From positions 62,001 to 126,000 of the forward strand of contig JAKFUZ010000001.1 of NCBI GenBank assembly GCA_021732445.1: a DNA stretch of 64,000 nucleotides, read 5' to 3'. A program made the position numbers and the translations under genes. Of the stretch, positions 43,541 to 53,080 are shown piece after piece. The notes below the pieces were generated by a model. It was not told where the DNA came from. It searched no databases and saw only the letters and a program-made list of their open reading frames with translations. The stretch comes from Sphingomonas sp. Lineage in GTDB: Bacteria > Pseudomonadota > Alphaproteobacteria > Sphingomonadales > Sphingomonadaceae. The number at the start of each line of letters is the position of its first letter. The first letter of the stretch is position 1.

Positions 43541-45781
43541 GTGAGGATGGCGGCGCGCGACTCATCTGGCGGGATCAGCCGGCGCACGCTGCTGGTGAGC
43601 GGCGGCGCCGGGGCCGGGCTGATCGTTGCCTGGGCGCTGTGGCCGCGCCGCTATCTTGCCAACCTGACCGCTAACCCCGGCGAGACGATTTTGGGCGCCT
43701 GGCTGAAGATTGGCGAGGACGGGCATGTCTCGGTCGCGGTGCCGCAGGCCGAGCACGGGCAGGGCGTGTTCACAGCGCTCCCGCAGATCATCGCCGATGA
43801 GCTGGGCGCCGACTGGCGCACCGTGGCCGTGGAACCGGCGCCACTCAACCCGCTTTACGCCAACCCGCTGGGTGCCGACGAACTTTTGGAGGCGGGCGAT
43901 ACGGGCGCGCTGCGCTGGTGGCGAGAGGCTTATGTCGCGCGAACCGGTCTGCTGATGACGGGCGGGTCAACCTCGGTGCGGGCGTTTGAGGCGCCCTTGC
44001 GTCAGGCCGGGGCGGGCGCGCGCGCGCTGTTGTGCAAGGCGGCGGCGCGGCGCTGGGGGGTCGACTGGCGCAGCTGCGACACGGGCGCCGGCTTTGTGAC
44101 CCAGGGTACGCAGCGCCTGCGCTTTGCCGAGCTGGCCGCCGCTGCCGCGCGCGAGGCGCTGCCCGACCCGCTGCCACTGCGCGCAGGCGACAAGGGGCGG
44201 CTTGCCGGCCGGTCGCTGCCGCGCCTTGATATTCCCTCAAAGGTTGACGGGTCGGCCAATTTTGCCGGGGATATTCGCTTGCCCGACATGGTGTTTGCCT
44301 CAATTCGCCAGGGCCCGCCGGGGGACACGCGGCTGCTCAAGGCAGATACTGCGGCCGCGCGGGCGGTGCGCGGGGTGGTCGATGTGGTCGAGCATGCGCG
44401 CTGGGTGGCCGTTGTCGCAACCAACTGGTGGGCAGCCGATCAGGGCCTGCAGGCGGCGAATGCCCGGTTCGAGACGCGCGGCGCCTTGCCGTCCAGCGCA
44501 AGCATTGACGCAGCCCTTGTTGCCGCGCTTGACGGGCCAGGCCAGCGTGTGGCGGCATCGGGCGATGTGTCGGGCGTGTTCAGGGGCCAGCGGGTGGTAA
44601 CGGCGCAATACCGGGTCGGGCTCGGGGTGCACGCCGCCATGGAGACGCGCACCGCAACCGCGCAGCTTGCTGGCGGCCGCTTGCAGCTCTGGATGCCGAC
44701 ACAAGTACCGGGCCTTGCCCGTGCCGCTGCCGCAAAGGCGATTGGCCTGCCTGAAAGCGCGGTAACCGTGCACCCGACGCTCATTGGCGGGTCGTTCGGC
44801 GCCAATCTTGAAAGCGACGCGGCGGCCCAAGTCGCGGTGCTGGCGGACAGGCTCAAGCGCCCGGTGCAACTCATCTGGTCGCGTGCGGAAGATCTGGTGC
44901 ACGACCGGTTTCGTCCGCCCGCGCTTGCCCGCCTGTCCGCCCGGCTGGGGCCAAATGGCAGCATTTTGGGGTGGCTGGCGAAAATCGCCGCACCGCCAAC
45001 CGGCCACGAACTGGCGCAGCGCCTGTTCGAAGGCGACGCCGGGTTGCGCACCGCGCTGTCGCTGGCGCCGGCCGCAGACCCCTATGCGGTTGCCGGAGCG
45101 CTGCCGTTTTACCGTTTTCCGGTCTATGCGATTGACCATCACCAGGCCGATATTGGCGTGCCTACCGGGCATTGGCGCTCGGGCGCCCACAGCTATACGG
45201 CGTTTTTCACCGAGAGCTTTCTTGACGAGCTTGCGCATGTCGCCGGCATTGAACCGCTGTCGTTTCGCGTTTCGGTGATGGGCGAGCCGCGGCTGGTGCG
45301 CTGCCTGTCGACGGCGGCAGCGCTTGGCGGCTGGGAGGGCGGCGTTGCGGGGAGCGGACAGGGCATTGCCTGCCACAGTTTTCGCGGCAGCCACATCGCG
45401 GTGCTGGTCGAGGCGCATTTCGAAGCCGGGCAGCGGCCTGTCGTCGACCGGATCGTGGCCGCAGTTGATTGCGGGCGAATGGTAAACCCTGATCTCGTGT
45501 TGCAGCAAATCGAGGGCGGGTTGCTGTTTGGCATGGCCGCCGCGCTTGGCAGCTCAACCGGCGTCGAGCGCGGCGTTGCCACCGCGCGCAGCCTTGGGCA
45601 GCTTGGTTTGCCGCTGCTGGCCGATACGCCCGACATCACCGTGGAACTTGTGAGCAGCGAGGCGCCGCCGGGCGGGGTATCGGAGCTCGCCGTGCCGCCC
45701 GTTGCGCCCGCCATTGCCAACGCGCTGCGGGCCGCTGCGGGCTTTCGTTTGCGGACATTGCCGTTTACGGCGCGCCAGTAA
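43541..45781 (+). CDS. Xanthine dehydrogenase family molybdopterin-binding subunit (IorB-like)
   Basis: The 746-residue protein is a large Mo-binding subunit of the isoquinoline 1-oxidoreductase / aldehyde oxidase type. It starts with a twin-arginine signal (SGGISRRTLLVSGGAGAGLIVAW), then has LTANPGETILGAWLKIGEDGHVSV, PSKVDGSANFAGDIRLPDMV, the Mo-cofactor loops HPTLIGGSFGANLES and MVNPDLVLQQIEGGLLFGMA, and SEAPPGGVSELAVPPVAPAIANALRAAAG, which holds the catalytic Glu. No 2Fe-2S subunit gene is adjacent. GTG 43541 or ATG 43547 is the start. The stop overlaps the hemH ATG by one base (TAATG). Confidence 0.88.
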   Translation: MRMAARDSSGGISRRTLLVSGGAGAGLIVAWALWPRRYLANLTANPGETILGAWLKIGEDGHVSVAVPQAEHGQGVFTALPQIIADELGADWRTVAVEPAPLNPLYANPLGADELLEAGDTGALRWWREAYVARTGLLMTGGSTSVRAFEAPLRQAGAGARALLCKAAARRWGVDWRSCDTGAGFVTQGTQRLRFAELAAAAAREALPDPLPLRAGDKGRLAGRSLPRLDIPSKVDGSANFAGDIRLPDMVFASIRQGPPGDTRLLKADTAAARAVRGVVDVVEHARWVAVVATNWWAADQGLQAANARFETRGALPSSASIDAALVAALDGPGQRVAASGDVSGVFRGQRVVTAQYRVGLGVHAAMETRTATAQLAGGRLQLWMPTQVPGLARAAAAKAIGLPESAVTVHPTLIGGSFGANLESDAAAQVAVLADRLKRPVQLIWSRAEDLVHDRFRPPALARLSARLGPNGSILGWLAKIAAPPTGHELAQRLFEGDAGLRTALSLAPAADPYAVAGALPFYRFPVYAIDHHQADIGVPTGHWRSGAHSYTAFFTESFLDELAHVAGIEPLSFRVSVMGEPRLVRCLSTAAALGGWEGGVAGSGQGIACHSFRGSHIAVLVEAHFEAGQRPVVDRIVAAVDCGRMVNPDLVLQQIEGGLLFGMAAALGSSTGVERGVATARSLGQLGLPLLADTPDITVELVSSEAPPGGVSELAVPPVAPAIANALRAAAGFRLRTLPFTARQ

Positions 45782-46788
45782 TGACTTTGCCGCCCGATCA
45801 TCCGCCCGTTGCCCGCCGCAAAGTCGGCGTGCTGTTGACCAACCTTGGCACGCCGGATGGCCCCGAGGTGAAGTCTGTGAAGCGCTATCTGGCAGAGTTT
45901 CTCTCCGACCGCCGGGTGGTTGAGATTGCGCCGATCATCTGGCAGCCTATTTTGCGCGGGGTCATTCTGAACACCCGGCCGAAAAAATCGGCGGAGGCCT
46001 ATGCCCAGGTCTGGGGGCCGGACGGATCGCCGCTTGCCGCCAACACCAAGGCGCAAAGCGCCGCGCTCCAGGGCGCGTTTGGTGATACCGTAATGGTCGA
46101 CTGGGCGATGCGCTATGGCAACCCTTCGATCCCGGATCAGCTTGCGGCCATGAAGGCGGCGGGGTGCGAGCGGATATTGCTGGCGCCGCTTTACCCGCAA
46201 TATTGCGGCGCGACGACTGCGACCGCCAATGACAAGGCGTTCGAGACGATCACCGCGATGCGCTGGCAACCGGCTATCCGCACATTGCCGCCCTATCATG
46301 ACGATCCCTTGTATGTCGCCGCGCTCAAGGCGTCGGTGGAGGCCAGCCTTGCCGCGCTCGATTTTGAGCCACAGGCGATTGTCGCCAGCTTCCACGGCAT
46401 GCCGGTGCGCACGCTTGATCTGGGCGACCCCTATCATTGTCACTGCCAAAAGACCGCGCGGCTGCTCGGCGAGGCGCTGGGGCGGCCGCTGATTACCACC
46501 TTCCAGTCGCGGTTCGGCCGCGCCAAATGGCTTGAGCCGGCGACTGACGATTCGCTGGAGGCACTACCGGCCAAGGGCATTACGCGCATCGCCATCATTG
46601 CGCCCGGTTTTTCCGCCGACTGCCTTGAGACGCTCGAAGAGCTTGCGATTCGCGGGCGCGAAAGCTTTGTCGAAGCCGGCGGCACGCACTTTGCCTATGT
46701 TCCCTGCCTCAACGCAAGCGCGCCCGGCATCGCCATGTTGCGTGCGATCCTTGCACGCGAGCTTGAAGGCTGGGTGGCAACGCCGTAG
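45781..46788 (+). CDS. hemH: Ferrochelatase
   Basis: HemH inserts ferrous iron into protoporphyrin IX, the last step of haem synthesis. The 335-residue protein has LLTNLGTPDGPEVKSVKRYLAEFLSDRRVVE, MRYGNPSIPDQL, LLAPLYPQYCGATTATANDK, the catalytic His in IVASFHGMPVRTLDLGDPYHCHCQKTARLL, FQSRFGRAKWLEPATDDSLEAL and the C-terminal PGFSADCLETLEELAIRGRESFVEAGG. It is translationally coupled to the preceding molybdopterin-subunit gene (TAATG). Confidence 0.96.
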   Translation: MTLPPDHPPVARRKVGVLLTNLGTPDGPEVKSVKRYLAEFLSDRRVVEIAPIIWQPILRGVILNTRPKKSAEAYAQVWGPDGSPLAANTKAQSAALQGAFGDTVMVDWAMRYGNPSIPDQLAAMKAAGCERILLAPLYPQYCGATTATANDKAFETITAMRWQPAIRTLPPYHDDPLYVAALKASVEASLAALDFEPQAIVASFHGMPVRTLDLGDPYHCHCQKTARLLGEALGRPLITTFQSRFGRAKWLEPATDDSLEALPAKGITRIAIIAPGFSADCLETLEELAIRGRESFVEAGGTHFAYVPCLNASAPGIAMLRAILARELEGWVATP

Positions 46789-46844
46789 CGTCTTTTGCGA
46801 TCCGGCAACGGGCAGACCCCAGATACGGGCAAGGAGAGGATGAT

Positions 46845-47567
46845 ATGGGACGCGTCGCAATCGTAACCGGCGGTACTCGCGGTATTGGCGAGGCGATCAG
46901 CCTTGCCTTGAAGGACATGGGCATGACCGTCGCCGCCAATTATGCCGGCAATGACGAGCGCGCCCGCGCGTTCTCCGACAAGACCGGCATTGCCGCCTTC
47001 AAATGGGATGTCGCCGATCATGACGCCTGTCAGGCCGGTTGTGCTGCAGTGGCTGAGGCGCTCGGGCCGGTTGACGTGCTGGTCAACAACGCCGGCATCA
47101 CGCGTGACGGCACCATTTTGAAGATGACCTACGCCGCCTGGAAGGAGGTTATCGAAACCAATCTTGGCGGCTGCTTCAACATGGCCAAGGCCTTGTTCCC
47201 CGGCATGCGTGAACGCAAATGGGGGCGAATCGTCAATATCGGGTCGATCAACGGGCAGGCCGGGCAATATGGCCAGGTAAATTATGCGGCCGCCAAATCC
47301 GGCATCCACGGCTTTACCAAGGCGCTGGCGCAAGAGGGCGCGCGCGCCGGCATCACCGTAAACGCGATTGCGCCAGGCTATGTCGACACCGATATGGTGG
47401 CGGCCGTGCCCGCCGATGTGCTGGAAAAGATCGTCGCCAAAATCCCGGTCGGGCGGCTGGGCCATGCCGAAGAAATCGCGCGCGCCGTCGCGTTTTTGTG
47501 CGCTGAGGAGGGCGGGTTCGTGACCGGCTCCACCCTGTCGGTCAATGGCGGTCAGCACATGTACTGA
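46845..47567 (+). CDS. phaB: Acetoacetyl-CoA reductase
   Basis: PhaB reduces acetoacetyl-CoA to (R)-3-hydroxybutyryl-CoA with NADPH, supplying PhaC. The 240-residue SDR has VAIVTGGTRGIGEAISLALKDMG, FKWDVADHDAC, VDVLVNNAGITRDGTILKM, the Ser-Tyr-Lys active site (NIGSINGQAGQYGQVNYAAAKSGIHGFTKALAQEG) and the C-terminal TGSTLSVNGGQHMY, which is diagnostic of PhaB rather than FabG. A strong AGGAGAGG ribosome site precedes it. It is unlinked to phaC, which is 16 kb to the left. Confidence 0.93.
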   Translation: MGRVAIVTGGTRGIGEAISLALKDMGMTVAANYAGNDERARAFSDKTGIAAFKWDVADHDACQAGCAAVAEALGPVDVLVNNAGITRDGTILKMTYAAWKEVIETNLGGCFNMAKALFPGMRERKWGRIVNIGSINGQAGQYGQVNYAAAKSGIHGFTKALAQEGARAGITVNAIAPGYVDTDMVAAVPADVLEKIVAKIPVGRLGHAEEIARAVAFLCAEEGGFVTGSTLSVNGGQHMY

Positions 47568-47597
47568 GCAGCGGCGCCAACCGCCCTGCGCAAACAA

Positions 47598-47628
47598 GGG
47601 GCCGGCCCCGATGATCGGAACCGGCCCC
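47598..47628. terminator. Nested hairpin between phaB and the glycine-zipper gene
   Basis: GGGGCCGG (47598-47605) pairs with CCGGCCCC (47621-47628), enclosing a second perfect hairpin CCGAT-G-ATCGG. The genes on either side converge on it. There is no T-run, so it is a terminator or transcript-stabilising structure rather than a classical intrinsic terminator. Confidence 0.6.
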
Positions 47629-47663
47629 CGCTCTCGATACGCTACGCGAGAGAACCAAAAAGC

Positions 47664-48119
47664 TCAGCGGCGGCAACCGCCCTTGTCGATGGCGCGGCCG
47701 GCAAGCGCGCCTGCCGCACCGCCAATGATGGTGCCGGTTGCGCGGTTGCCATAGCCAGCGATCGAGTTGCCGAGCAGCCCGCCGGCAATTGCCCCGATGA
47801 TGGTGCCGGCCGTCCCGTCGCTGCACCGCTGGTTGCGGTAATAGCCGCGGCGCTGGTCATAACCGTTGTTGCGATAGTCGCCGTTGTTGTAGTAGGGGCC
47901 GTCATTGATATTTCCGCCGCGATAAGGCCCGCGATACTCACCGCGATTGTCGCCCCGATCGTAATTGCGATCATAATCGCCGCCGCGATAGTCACGACCA
48001 TAATAATCGCCCTGGCGATAGTCACCGCGATATTCCTGGGCACTGGCCGACGCTGCTGGAACAAGGGCACTGGCGCTCATGGCGAGAGCAAGAGCCGCGA
48101 AAGACATTTTTTTCATCAT
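47664..48119 (-). CDS. Glycine-zipper 2TM domain protein, Tyr/Asp/Gly-rich
   Basis: The 151-residue protein has a signal peptide (MMKKMSFAALALAMSASALVP, cleavage near ASAQ), a long Tyr/Arg/Asp/Gly-rich low-complexity region (residues 40-107: repeated YRGD, DYDRNYDRG and YNNGDY units), and a C-terminal glycine-zipper domain (CSDGTAGTIIGAIAGGLLGNSIAG then GTIIGGAAGALAGRAI). Such 17-kDa-antigen-like zippers insert in or span the outer membrane. The role is unknown; similar proteins are induced by stress. Confidence 0.85.
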   Translation of the reverse strand: MMKKMSFAALALAMSASALVPAASASAQEYRGDYRQGDYYGRDYRGGDYDRNYDRGDNRGEYRGPYRGGNINDGPYYNNGDYRNNGYDQRRGYYRNQRCSDGTAGTIIGAIAGGLLGNSIAGYGNRATGTIIGGAAGALAGRAIDKGGCRR

Positions 48120-48281
48120 GGTCACTCTCTCGGTTTTACTTCCCAAAGGCACGGTGCCCTCGTTTCGATGGTGGCGTTATGCATGGGCGGGCTTGAGGGA
48201 ATGCTGAATGCGTTCGTTATCTGGCGTTCAGGCGGCATCAGCCCCTATCGCTCGGTCCGATTGGCTCTATGAGCGTCGGCA

Positions 48282-49310
48282 ATGCGCCGGATTTTCCCCC
48301 TGTTCCTGCTCGTTCTGGTGGGCGTGCCGCAATATTCGGGCGAGCCGGCGCTGCCGCTGCTCGGCCCGGTCGCGCAATTCAGCGCAACGCCGGTTGTGCT
48401 CGCGCCGGGTGATCCGGGCAGGAAGCGGGTGGGCGCGCTGGTGTTCGAGCGGGGTTATCGCCTGCAAAGTCCAGATCCTGTATTTGGCGGATTTTCCGCG
48501 CTGGCGGTGGACGGCGATCAATTCACGGTGCTGAGCGACGGGGGCAACATTGTTCGCTTCCGGCTGGATGCGGCGGGGCGCCTGACCGCGCGGCGCTTTG
48601 CCGAATTACCGGCCGGGCCGGGGCGGGGCTGGAACAAGAACGAGCGCGATTCCGAATCACTCACGACAGACCCGCATACCGGCAGTTTCTGGGTCGGGTT
48701 TGAGCGCGCCAGTCAGATCTGGCGGTTCAGCCCCGGCCTTGGCCATGCCGAGGCCCATGTCGCGCCCAAAGCCATGGCCGACTGGTCGGAAAATGGCGGG
48801 CCGGAAGCGATGGTGCGCCTGCGCGACGGCCGCTTCGTCGTGCTTTCAGAAACGACGCGGCCGGCCGGCAAGCCAGACGCGCGCGCCGCATTGCTGTTCA
48901 GCGGCGACCCGACCGCGCCTGGCGTTGCGGTGGCGCGGTTCTTCTATGTGCCGCCCTGGGGCTATAACCCAACTGACATCGCCGAGCTGCCTTCGGGCGA
49001 TTTGCTGGTGGTCAACCGCCGGTTCAGCTTCATGCGCGGGTTCCACTGCATGGTAACGCTGGTGCCAAGGCGGGCAATCGCGCCCGGCCGCATGGCGCGC
49101 GGCGTGCAGCTTGCGCGGTTCGCGTTGCCGCTCGTCCACGATAATTTTGAAGGCGTGGCGGTGGTGCCTGACGCGCGGGGCACCGTGCTGTGGATCGTGT
49201 CGGACGATAATCAGTCGTTTTTTCAACAAAGCCTGTTGCTGAAATTCCGGCTCGACGATGCCGAGGTCAGGCGCCGGCTGGCGGCGAACTGGAACCCGCC
49301 CAACCCGTGA
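48282..49310 (+). CDS. Esterase-like activity of phytase family protein
   Basis: The 342-residue protein has a short signal (MRRIFPLFLLVLVGVPQYSGE) followed by a beta-propeller-like domain of the phytase-esterase family: FGGFSALAVDGDQFTVLSDGGNIVRF, ERDSESLTTDPHTGSFWVGFERASQIWRF, GGPEAMVRLRDGRFVVLSET, VARFFYVPPWGYNPTDIAELPSGDLLVVNRRF and LVHDNFEGVAVVPDARGTVLWIVSDDN. It is probably exported. Its enzyme activity is not known. A variable 163-bp gap separates it from the divergent glycine-zipper gene. Confidence 0.82.
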   Translation: MRRIFPLFLLVLVGVPQYSGEPALPLLGPVAQFSATPVVLAPGDPGRKRVGALVFERGYRLQSPDPVFGGFSALAVDGDQFTVLSDGGNIVRFRLDAAGRLTARRFAELPAGPGRGWNKNERDSESLTTDPHTGSFWVGFERASQIWRFSPGLGHAEAHVAPKAMADWSENGGPEAMVRLRDGRFVVLSETTRPAGKPDARAALLFSGDPTAPGVAVARFFYVPPWGYNPTDIAELPSGDLLVVNRRFSFMRGFHCMVTLVPRRAIAPGRMARGVQLARFALPLVHDNFEGVAVVPDARGTVLWIVSDDNQSFFQQSLLLKFRLDDAEVRRRLAANWNPPNP

Positions 49311-49396
49311 TTGGCGCATTCCGAATTGGCGCACCCGCTGTTTGGCGCACCCGTTTTCCCGTGCCGCGCCGGCTGAGCGCAGGCGCCACCCGCGGT

Positions 49397-49693
49397 TCAG
49401 GCGGCGGCCGACGCGCCCAGCTTTTTCTGCACGTCGCGCTTCAGGCGGCGCGCCCGCAGCGACAGCTTGTCGTCGCCCGTCTTGACCAGCCAGTTGTCCA
49501 GCCCGCCGACATGCTCGACCGAGCGCAGCCCGTTGGCGGACACGCGCAGCTTTACGCTGGTGCCAAGCGCATCGGAGAGAAGCGTGACATTCTGCAGATT
49601 GGGCAGAAACGTCCGCTTGGTTTTGTTGTTTGCGTGAGAAACATTGTTACCCACCTGCCGGCCCTTGCCGGTCAGCTCGCAAATGCGCGCCAT
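49397..49693 (-). CDS. rpmB: 50S ribosomal protein L28
   Basis: The 98-residue protein is L28 of the large ribosomal subunit. It starts [34 protein letters not shown], the standard family pattern, and has [26 protein letters not shown] good promoter (TTGACG-17-TATCCG) lies 53 bp upstream. L33 and other ribosomal genes are not adjacent. Confidence 0.97.
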   Translation of the reverse strand: MARICELTGKGRQVGNNVSHANNKTKRTFLPNLQNVTLLSDALGTSVKLRVSANGLRSVEHVGGLDNWLVKTGDDKLSLRARRLKRDVQKKLGASAAA

Positions 49694-49745
49694 CGCTTGG
49701 AAATCCTGATTTCAGCCAATTGCCGGGTTACCCGGAAAGAGGGCG

Positions 49746-49774
49746 CGGATAGTCAGTTTGCAGGTGCGCGTCAA
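49746..49774 (-). promoter_or_regulatory. Sigma-70 promoter of rpmB
   Basis: On the minus strand TTGACG (49769-49774) and TATCCG (49746-49751) are spaced exactly 17 bp apart, 53 bp before the rpmB start. This is a near-consensus alphaproteobacterial housekeeping promoter. Confidence 0.6.
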
Positions 49775-49854
49775 CCAAAACACGCAAATGCTGCCCGAAA
49801 AAAGCGATGCGCGCCCCTAGCCAAGCCACCCGCCCGGCCTCCATAAGTGCTGTG

Positions 49855-50322
49855 ATGTTCCCGTTGCCCGAACCGATGCGCGCCGCGCTTGATGCCGCTT
49901 GCGGGGCGGCCGACTCGGGCGAGGTGCCGGTGGGCGCGGTGATTGTCCACCAGGGCCGGATCATCGCGACGGCTGCCAATGCGCCGCGCGCCGCGTGCGA
50001 CCCCACCGCCCATGCCGAGCTGCTCGTTATTCGCGCAGCAGCAGCGGCGCTGGGCACCGACCGGCTGGTGTCGTGCGATTTATGGGTTACGCTGGAGCCG
50101 TGCGCCATGTGCGCCGGGGCCATCGCGCTGGCGCGCATCAACCGGCTTTATTATGGCGCGAGTGACCCCAAGGGGGGCGCGGTGGAACATGGCGCGCGCA
50201 TCTTCGCCCAGGCCACCTGTCATCACCGGCCCGAGATTTACGCAGGCATTGGCGACAGCGAGGCCGCTGGCCTGCTGCGCGCCTTTTTTGCCGAACGGCG
50301 AAAAGGCGCGCCAAACGCCTAG
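49855..50322 (+). CDS. tadA: tRNA adenosine(34) deaminase
   Basis: TadA converts A34 to inosine in tRNA-Arg. The 155-residue protein has the zinc-dependent deaminase motifs: VGAVIVHQGRIIATAANAP, the HAE site (DPTAHAELLVI) and the Cys ligands in TLEPCAMCAGAIALARI, then YYGASDPKGGAVEHG. The ATG at 49855 begins the conserved fold; an in-frame ATG at 49807 would add residues overlapping the rpmB promoter side. It belongs to the CDA superfamily, so another nucleoside deaminase role cannot be fully excluded. Confidence 0.93.
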   Translation: MFPLPEPMRAALDAACGAADSGEVPVGAVIVHQGRIIATAANAPRAACDPTAHAELLVIRAAAAALGTDRLVSCDLWVTLEPCAMCAGAIALARINRLYYGASDPKGGAVEHGARIFAQATCHHRPEIYAGIGDSEAAGLLRAFFAERRKGAPNA

Positions 50323-50474
50323 CGGTGCCGCCCCGTGCGAAAGCCGGCGGATGGGCGAGTGGCTTCGCCGGCGGTTGCGCCCGGGACGCCGTTTTGCGAC
50401 TCGTCTGGCGCGACGCCAATGACAGCGCTGTTGTGAAGCATCCGGAAAAGCGGCAAAGGACACCAACAAGCGCC

Positions 50475-51788
50475 ATGGTACCGCTCCCCCCCTTTCCCTG
50501 GATCGACGTTGCGATCATCCTGGCGCTTGTCGTCGTGAACGGGGTGTTCGCTATGTCGGAGCTGGCGATTGTCTCGTCGCGCAAGGCCCGGCTGGAGGCG
50601 ATGGCGCGCAGCGGCGTGCGCGGCGCGCGCGCGGCGATCGACCTGGCGGCGGACCCAGGCAAATTCCTGTCGACCACGCAGATCGGCATTACGCTGATCG
50701 GCATCGTCGCCGGCGCCTATTCGGGCGCCAGCCTGGGCGCGCCGGTCGCCGCGCGCATGGCGGGCATGGGCATGCCGGGAGAATTGGCCGATACGCTTGG
50801 GTTTTCGCTGGTCATCGGGCTGACGACCTATGCCTCGCTCGTGATTGGCGAGCTGGTGCCCAAGCAAATCGCGCTGCGCTCGCCCGAGCCGATTGCGGTG
50901 ATGATGGCGGTGCCGATGCAGTGGCTTGCGCGGCTGACCGCGCCGGTTGTGTGGGTGCTCGACAAGACGAGCGCCGCGCTGTTCTGGCTGATGCGGCAGC
51001 AGCGCGAGTCGGAAGATCATGTAACGGCCGAGGAGCTGCACCTCATTGTCGCCGAAGCGAGCAAGTCTGGCGTGATCGAAGAGCATGAGCGGTCGATCAT
51101 CTCGGGCGTGGTAAGGCTTGCCGACCGGCCCGTGCGCGAGGTGATGACGCCGCGCACCGACATTGCATGGATTGACGCAACGCTCGACGAAGCGGGGCTG
51201 CGCGCCGCGCTGATGGGCGCCATGCACAGCCGGCTGCCGGTGGCCGATGGCTCGGTCGATGCAGTGATCGGCGTTGTGCAGGCGCGCGACATAGCGTCGG
51301 CGCTGCTCGCGGGGCAGCCGCTCGATATTCGGGCGCTGATGCGTCAGGCGCCGGTGGTACTCGACCAGATTGACGCGATGGACGCGCTCAACGCGCTGCG
51401 TCAGGCCGAGGTGCCAATGGCTCTAATCCACGACGAATACGGCCATTTTGAAGGCATTGTGACACCGGCTGATCTGCTGGCGGCGATTGCCGGCGCCTTT
51501 CGGTCCGATAGCGACCCCGGCGATTCGCCGCTGGTGGTCGAGCGCGACGACGGGTCGTTGCTGGTGGCCGGCGCGATGGCGGCCGACGCGCTTGCCGACC
51601 GGCTCTCGATGGAGCTGCCCGAAGACCGCGATTATGCAACCGTGGCTGGCATGGCGCTTGCCGCCTTTCGCCATTTGCCGGGTGAGGGCGAGAGCTTTGT
51701 CGAGCAGGGCTGGCGTTTCGAGGTGGTTGATCTTGACGGGCGGCGGATCGACAAGCTGCTGGTGAGCGCGGTCCCGCGCGAGGGTTAG
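50475..51788 (+). CDS. Hemolysin/CNNM family transporter (DUF21-CBS-CorC)
   Basis: The 437-residue protein has an N-terminal DUF21 membrane domain (residues 1-145, VVNGVFAMSELAIVSSRKARLEAMA with the conserved SELA segment, STTQIGITLIGIVAGAYSG, TYASLVIGELVPKQIAL), two CBS repeats (VMTPRTDIAWI, LPVADGSVDAVIGVVQARDI, VPMALIHDEYGHFEGIVTPADLL) and a C-terminal CorC/HlyC domain (DGSLLVAGAMAADAL, GEGESFVEQGWRFEVVDLDGRRID). Family members transport Mg2+ or affect Co2+ resistance. Its ribosome site is weak; the start choice follows the membrane domain. Confidence 0.9.
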   Translation: MVPLPPFPWIDVAIILALVVVNGVFAMSELAIVSSRKARLEAMARSGVRGARAAIDLAADPGKFLSTTQIGITLIGIVAGAYSGASLGAPVAARMAGMGMPGELADTLGFSLVIGLTTYASLVIGELVPKQIALRSPEPIAVMMAVPMQWLARLTAPVVWVLDKTSAALFWLMRQQRESEDHVTAEELHLIVAEASKSGVIEEHERSIISGVVRLADRPVREVMTPRTDIAWIDATLDEAGLRAALMGAMHSRLPVADGSVDAVIGVVQARDIASALLAGQPLDIRALMRQAPVVLDQIDAMDALNALRQAEVPMALIHDEYGHFEGIVTPADLLAAIAGAFRSDSDPGDSPLVVERDDGSLLVAGAMAADALADRLSMELPEDRDYATVAGMALAAFRHLPGEGESFVEQGWRFEVVDLDGRRIDKLLVSAVPREG

Positions 51789-51811
51789 CGCCCGCGCCGC
51801 GCTGTGCGCGT

Positions 51812-53080
51812 TTAGCGGCTGCGCGCCCGTGCGATCTCGCGCCAGCCAATATCGCGCCGGCAAAAGCCGCTGGGAAAATCAAGCGCATCAACCGCGCGGT
51901 ATGCGGCGCTTTGTGCCTCGGCGATGGTCGCCCCGCGTGCGGTGACGGCGAGCACCCGGCCGCCACAGGCCACGAGCGCGCCGCCGGTCAGCGCGGTGCC
52001 GGCCTGAAATACGACGGCGCCGTCCGCTTCGGCGGCGGCCAGCCCGGCGATCATGCCGCCGCTAGCCGGCGTGCCGGGATAGCCGCTGGCCGCCATCACC
52101 ACCGTGAGCGCGGCCCCTGCGCTAAACACCGGCGGCGCGCAGGTGGCGAGCGTGCCGCGCGCGCAGGCAAGCAATATCGGCAGCAGGTCGCTTTCCAGCC
52201 GCTGCATCAGCACCTGGCATTCCGGGTCGCCAAAGCGGGCATTATATTCGATAAGCTGCGGCCCCGTGCTCGTCAGCATCAGCCCGGCATAAAGCACGCC
52301 TGAAAACGGCATTCCCGCTGCCTGCATTGCAGCCATGGTGGGCATGATGATCTCGCGCATGGCCTGTGCCTCAAGCTCGGGCGTCAGCACCTGCGCCGGG
52401 CTATAGGCGCCCATGCCGCCGGTATTGGGGCCAGTGTCCCCGTCGCCGACGCGCTTGTGGTCCTGCGCTGTGCCAAAGGGCATGACAGTGGCGCCATCGG
52501 CAAGCACGAACAGGCTGACTTCCTCGCCTTCCAGAAACTCCTCGATGACGACGGCGGCACCCGGCTCGGCGAACAGCGCGGCGAGCGCCTCGGTCGCCTC
52601 GGCGTATGTGTGGGCGATGGTGACCCCCTTGCCTGCGGCCAGCCCGTCGGCCTTGATCACTACCGGCAGCGTGAAATCGGCAAGGCCGGCAACCGCGCCC
52701 GGCCCATCGCAGTAGCGCTCATAAGCGGCGGTCGGGATGTTGGCCGCCGAGCACAAATCCTTGGTAAATCCCTTTGATCCTTCGAGTTGTGCAGCGGCCG
52801 CGCTTGGCCCGAAGGTGTCGATGCCGGCGGCGCGCAGGGCATCGGCCAGCCCCGCGACCAGCGGTGCTTCCGGGCCGATCACGACCAGGGCGATGCCATG
52901 GCGGGTGCAAAAGCCGGTCACGGCGTCAGCGTCGGACACGTCAAGCGCGACGCACTGGGCATGGGCGGCTATTCCCGGATTGCCCGGCGCCGCATATAGC
53001 GTGCCCAGCATCGGCGATTGCGCGAGCTTCCACGCCAGCGCATGTTCGCGCCCGCCCGACCCGACCAACAGGACATTCAT
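51812..53080 (-). CDS. purD: Phosphoribosylamine-glycine ligase
   Basis: PurD makes GAR in purine synthesis. The 422-residue ATP-grasp enzyme has [112 protein letters not shown] and [15 protein letters not shown]. The start codon is shared with the divergent xseA: CATG at 53078-53081 gives an ATG on each strand. A GAGGGAAAATCGTTC ribosome site is read from within xseA. Confidence 0.96.
   Translation of the reverse strand: MNVLLVGSGGREHALAWKLAQSPMLGTLYAAPGNPGIAAHAQCVALDVSDADAVTGFCTRHGIALVVIGPEAPLVAGLADALRAAGIDTFGPSAAAAQLEGSKGFTKDLCSAANIPTAAYERYCDGPGAVAGLADFTLPVVIKADGLAAGKGVTIAHTYAEATEALAALFAEPGAAVVIEEFLEGEEVSLFVLADGATVMPFGTAQDHKRVGDGDTGPNTGGMGAYSPAQVLTPELEAQAMREIIMPTMAAMQAAGMPFSGVLYAGLMLTSTGPQLIEYNARFGDPECQVLMQRLESDLLPILLACARGTLATCAPPVFSAGAALTVVMAASGYPGTPASGGMIAGLAAAEADGAVVFQAGTALTGGALVACGGRVLAVTARGATIAEAQSAAYRAVDALDFPSGFCRRDIGWREIARARSR

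Noticed and set aside
48205..48240. Imperfect inverted repeat CTGAA..TTCAG upstream of the glycine-zipper gene, and a search for an EcfG (GGAAC/CGTT) promoter there
   Set aside because: The spacing and bases do not match the general stress promoter, and the repeat is imperfect.
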